Shown piece by piece: positions 59,240 through 64,000 of a stretch of 64,000 nt of DNA (positions are counted from its first letter, which is position 1; the number at the start of each line of letters is the position of its first letter). The notes under the pieces were generated by a model. That model made no database searches. It saw only the letters and a list, made by a program, of their open reading frames with translations, and was not told the origin of the DNA. Both the position numbers and the translations under genes were made by a program. Source of the DNA: Labyrinthula sp. Ha (Eukaryota > Sar > Bigyra > Labyrinthulida > Labyrinthulaceae); the NCBI GenBank assembly GCA_015227615.1, contig JAALGZ010000061.1, forward strand, positions 1-64,000, in the 5' to 3' direction.

Positions 59240-62200
59240 TCTAGTGTTGAGGTCGAGTAAAGTGGATAATGACGTGAATTGGTGAAACGCGTTTGATGTG
59301 TCACTTAAGGATACGGATAGTCGTTGGGCTTTGAAGGATATTATTTATGAGGTAGAAAAGAAATGCTTAGAGCCTTGCGTTTTAATTTTAAAGTATAGTT
59401 TACATGGAAAAACTTTTTTACAAAATATATCAACCTTTCAGAGGTTCCTAATAGTGAAAAACAGCGTAGAATTTAAATAAAGAATAAATCAACTACTTCA
59501 AAATTGCGGAACCACAAAGAAGCTCTTTACAAACTTAATACTCAACTTTCTCATCGAACAATTTGTCACTTCAAAACAGTTTTTGTCCCATTAAAAATAT
59601 CTGATTATATGTTATGGAGCCAGTGTAATTGTAAGTACTATGAATGAGTTCGTGTATTGAATAAAAAAGTAAAAATGTATTGCTCGTTTATTGAGTTTTT
59701 ATAAATAGGAAACTGTAATATTGGTTTTCGAGTGATGAAGTAAAAGCCAGAAAATAAACAAAATCATGGCTTCTCAAAGACAAGATCAATATTTACCGAA
59801 CAAGATTATCTCCAATTTCATAATAATATAATATTCTGTCTAAACTTACGGTTTTACCTTGAATAAACAGCGGAATATTTTTTGCTTAGAAATTGTACAT
59901 GTTCACAGGGCACATGGCTTCCCAACCTAAAAAGAAACAAAGAGAAATTATCGGAAAACCTATATTGGAGTACGATATCTCAATAACAAAGCTTCTTGTC
60001 TAATATAACAAGATAAAGAACAAGTGGGAATATACAGTGTTGCAATATATGAAAATAAATGCTCTCAAATTTCTTCACTTAGGCATTCATAAAACAATTT
60101 ATATTTTAATCTACTTCTCAGTACTTGTACATACCTCACTTGAATAAGAAAAATTTCCATCTACAAAGCTTAAAACCAAATTTAATCCTCACACAAGATG
60201 ATGCGCAATACAAACTATTTCATATATTGTAATCAAAATATAGAAGTAAGAATATATTCATTTGATGTTACTTGTTTCTAGTGGCGCCTATATTTTTAAG
60301 AGTAAAAATTGGAAATAATTATTGGTGAAGTATGGATATTTTAATACTGAGAATTTGGAGCCATTAATGTGTAGAAGATATGTCAGTAATCAAGGCTTAG
60401 CTGGTTTCATACTCTTATAACTAATAAGTCTTAATATCTATAGTAAGTGCAAAATATACATTTATTGTAACTATACATTTGTGGGGAAGCTGTAACAAGT
60501 ATTCTATTAGATGTAATACATTCTCAAAAAACTACCATAAAACCTCAGAAAAATTAAGGTAATTTAGAAAATAAAATTCAAAAACTTCTTTCAGATTTCA
60601 GGTTTATTCAGAAGGCTATTGTTCATACTCATAAGCTTGTATATTTTAAGAGCTGTACTTCTGTAAAGCTTAGTTTATAGCTATAAGAGATTTTCACGGA
60701 AAGCTGTTACAATTAGAGTAAAAACCTGAAATCTTAGTCTTGATACATCAAACATGTGAAATTTGTTGAAAAAGAAAGTTGTGAGTATTCATATGATTAT
60801 AATGGTGTTAAATTAATGTTTTCACATCAAGGATTAAAATATCTTAACATTGTTGGTTAACTACAGCAGAAAATCCTCCATCTATGTGCAAAAAAATGCC
60901 TGTTGAAACCTCGTATCATTTCATAGGTAAAATCTTAACGGTATATTATGGCATTCAGTGCATCATTGGTCATGTATGTTTTCATAAGTGCATGTATTAG
61001 AAACCTTTCAGCTATTTGCAAATATAAGCTTAGTTCTAAGTGACACAAAACCCATACACCATTTTTGATTCAGAAAATAAGTTATCTGAAGAATTAAAAA
61101 ATTATGCTATCCCTCTCATCACATTGAGATAACAATAATTGTTTTCATATGGATAGAGTAAGTTTTTACCAAATTATCTTTCCTAACCTGTATATTCTTT
61201 GTTTAAATTTGTTTGTTCTTGTGGTTTACACTTTTCTCTCACTTAGTGCTCTATTAATTGCTTATCTCATATTGTATGATTTGTACCAGCAGGTAAATTC
61301 AAAGTTTATAGTATATATGACGTTTCTTTATACATTTGTTGATTTCTCAATCTTCATTAGGAATTTATGTTTGCAGCACTATCTTAGAAGATGAATATTT
61401 TTGTTTTGCATTCAAGAAACCCCTTATTTTGGACTTAAGATAGATATCCAAACGGCAATATACAGATGTAATGCGAATATGGACCTTGAGTTTGGAAACT
61501 ATGGCTAGATGTTAATTGTAGCTATATGCTGTTGTAGTGATGGAAGCACTTTAGCATATGATTGCAACTTGGTAACTTATTAACCACGCAAAGATTATAT
61601 CCAATTCCAACCGAGTTTTTTCCAATACATAGCCTAGAGAGAGTACGTAATGATTCAGTTATTATCGTAATAAAGACTATATAAAAAATTTTAACCTAAC
61701 AATCAATAGCGTAGTGCTGATGGTAACTTAATGAATAGTTTTTTTTTATAAGAATTATCGTACTTTTCTGAAAAATCAAATTTTATGTTTTTCGAGTTTG
61801 AAGAAAAGATATCTTTATCAGTGAGGCATTCTATCAGCTATCTTGCAGAGAAATGTATAATGTTACTATAATATGCAATTATTGTCCAATATTCCGTTTA
61901 AGAACATTTATAATGTATATATATATATGTACCTTTCCAGGTGAAAGTAGACAAGTGTTTATTATTATCCAGCTCGTATTTGGGATTATTTTTGGCGGAA
62001 ACAATTCACGATTATGTAAATGCCTATTATAATAGAAAATCTGCTCCAGTAACATGAATGGTTTATGTGGTTTTCACTAAGAAATTATGATTTTATTCAA
62101 AAAAATAAGTCATATTCCCCTAACTGAGCATAAACACATTAGATGATAGTTTAAGCTCAATATTCAGTAAATAGAGAAATACAATAGTCATTCAGTTAGA

Positions 62201-64000
62201 AAATAGAATATTAATGAAACCAAAGCATACGGATACTATTTTTTCATCATATGAATAGAATTAGAGTCAGACAGAAGGAGTTATTATCCTCAGTTCTGGT
62301 ATACATGGCAACATATTTTCATCTGCACTAATCTATGAAAAGCTAAACATTTTGTGTTAACTTTAGCACTGTGGCAAAGAGAATAAAACTTTTAGATTTC
62401 ATATATTGCTTCAAACTTTATGATCATTCTAAAAATATAAGAAGAAAATTGATATAAAATGTTAACAGTAGTTAAGATAGGTGAATAATTATGATCTGAC
62501 TAAACCTATGTCATTAGCAGAAATTATATAATATCACCTAAACCTTAAAATAACCTAATCATGTTATCAAAGATGAAATATCATAAAATATGTTTATATA
62601 TTAATTTGTCAAAATGAAACTGGGTTTAGCTTATTGAAATGCTTCTACATTGACTAATGACATACAAAATATAGAAGCAATGTAAAAGCGAAAACACAGC
62701 TCCTTTAGAAAAGATATAACTAATAATCATAGAGGATTTAACCAACTTGGATTCAAAACCCATTTAGTACAGAAAAAAATATATGGAATATAAAGAATAG
62801 GAACCAAGCAATGTGAGTTCTAGAACTATGTAGTACATTTTATTTTAAATGAACATGAGCAAACGTTTTTTCCGTTATAAAAGCCTATCAAGACATGTCT
62901 AAATGGTGAATTCACTACTATAATTAAGCTTGCTTGATCACAAAATTTTATGAAATTATTAGCGACAAATATTTTGAAGGATATTTTAAGAAAATTTGGT
63001 CATAATTTTTCAAAAAGATTATCTGATATTTCTCGTTAGTGTACGTTTGAAATCCAACCAGAATTCTTCTTAAGTTTGTATAAACTCTATTATGGATTAA
63101 CTTCTGAAAACTTTTCCATAATTATATTTATAACTAAATTAAAATTACTTTGTTTGTTTTTTTGTATGCTATAATCATAACTTGATAAATCCGAATCGGC
63201 TTCTTTTGAATAGAAGTATACAAATTACTAAACCAAATTTGATCCCAAGAGTTTACTCGATTAGTAGAATAAAATTCGAGAGTTTCAGATCACAAGGTAA
63301 ATATACTAAGACAATATAAATTGCTTATATAGTATATTTATCTATTGAACATGAGAATTATAAAAACCTATACATTATAAGCTCATGCTATGTTGTGAAG
63401 AATCTTGCGCTACATTGTTCTATTTTAGATAGCGATGTCTTGGCGAAGGATTAAAAAAATGAAAAAAAAGCATTTCCCTTCTCAATCTATGCTGGAACCT
63501 TATGCAACTTTTTTTTTAGATATTCTTTTTTATCTTTGGTGAAGAAAATAAAAGAAAACATTGGCATTGAGGTGTTCGACTAGCAGAAATACTTGCGAAA
63601 GGTAGAGCTTGTTACCTCACATATGAATATAACGAGCACATTGGTATTGAAAATATGAATACAATAAAATTACCAGTAAATTTTGTATAGATCTTGGAAC
63701 TGCTTTTTTTTTATTGAAAAGTGAACAGGATGACAACGTTACCAAATATTAATGCACCCATTGCAATGAACTCTAATATTTTAGATTTAACTCATAGTGC
63801 ATATGTAACAGAAAACATAATATTGCAACAAATCAGTACTAATAGAGGCTAATAATTTTTTTTCCAAAATTTTAACTATGTATTATCAAACAGAAGTGTT
63901 TTATTGAATAAATATATAAGTTTTCAACAGCTTAAAATTCAATTTTTCTTTTGTACAAGATGGAGATTAGTTCTCGATGTTTAAAGAATATGTAAAAATA
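59240..64000. other. 4.8 kb gene-poor region
   Basis: The first 240 bp keep the purine-rich composition of element B (open frame 59,298-59,480, KDTDSRWALKDIIYEVEKKC, no family recognised) and may still belong to it. Beyond about 59,500 the DNA is AT-rich with no recognisable gene; the hydrophobic frame 61,149-61,394 is not supported by anything but composition. Confidence 0.45.

Noticed and set aside
61149-61394. Hydrophobic 81-codon ORF resembling a membrane protein
   Set aside because: In DNA this rich in T, random frames give Phe/Leu/Ile/Tyr strings; no motif or start context supports it.

Overview
The window is nuclear DNA of an AT-rich unicellular eukaryote. Every complete host gene reads in the standard code and ends in TAA. 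Their products are eukaryotic: a TM9/nonaspanin, a cytosolic-type eIF2-gamma, a presequence-bearing isocitrate dehydrogenase and ROCO-family proteins. A free-living protist such as an amoeba or heterolobosean would fit, but I cannot place it further.

Layout. 2-619: 3' end of a TM9-family gene. About 1,500-3,650: decayed composite retroelement repeat (copy 1). 3,960-6,458: ROCO (LRR-Roc-COR) pseudogene copy 1. 6,460-19,860: gene-poor AT-rich DNA. 19,907-23,519: three tandem + strand genes (small acylated protein, FAD oxidoreductase, mitochondrial EF-hand isocitrate dehydrogenase). 23,520-29,040: gene-poor DNA with a faint Copia-like fragment. 29,049-31,558: tRNA-Ile(AAU), eIF2-gamma and, convergent to it, a single-pass SAM-domain membrane protein. 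31,560-40,300: gene-poor. 40,338-42,450 and 50,240-52,822: second copy of the retro-repeat plus ROCO unit, split by a 7.7 kb LTR retroelement (element A, 42,455-50,235). About 53,970-59,235: a second, different decayed Ty3-like element (element B). 59,240-64,000: gene-poor.

Most interesting: both fossil Ty3-like elements carry, on the same strand and 3' of integrase, an MT-A70 adenine methyltransferase region (METTL3/METTL14/IME4 superfamily). In element A this region lies between the two LTR-like ends. The repeat-ROCO unit at 2,400-6,460 gives an empty-site reference, so the methyltransferase is inside the mobile unit and not a host neighbour. Element B has the same order and similar spacing (RT, integrase, about 2 kb of unassigned sequence, MT-A70). 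LTR elements that captured cytosine methyltransferases are known; I do not know of a described LTR lineage carrying MT-A70.

Second: the two ROCO copies show very short GT-AG (one GC-AG) introns of about 24-31 nt. Removing the 28-nt one restores the leucine-rich-repeat frame, and removing a 30-nt one restores the P-loop. Genes in this genome may therefore be cut by introns that single-frame ORF searches miss. Both ROCO copies also share one frameshift just after the Roc DFGGQE motif. The order of events reads: repeat and ROCO formed a unit, the unit was duplicated about 45 kb apart, then element A inserted into copy 2.

Other host points: the isocitrate dehydrogenase has residues predicting NAD+ rather than NADP+ use and a canonical C-terminal EF-hand, and the eIF2-gamma has lost the cysteines of its usual zinc knuckle.
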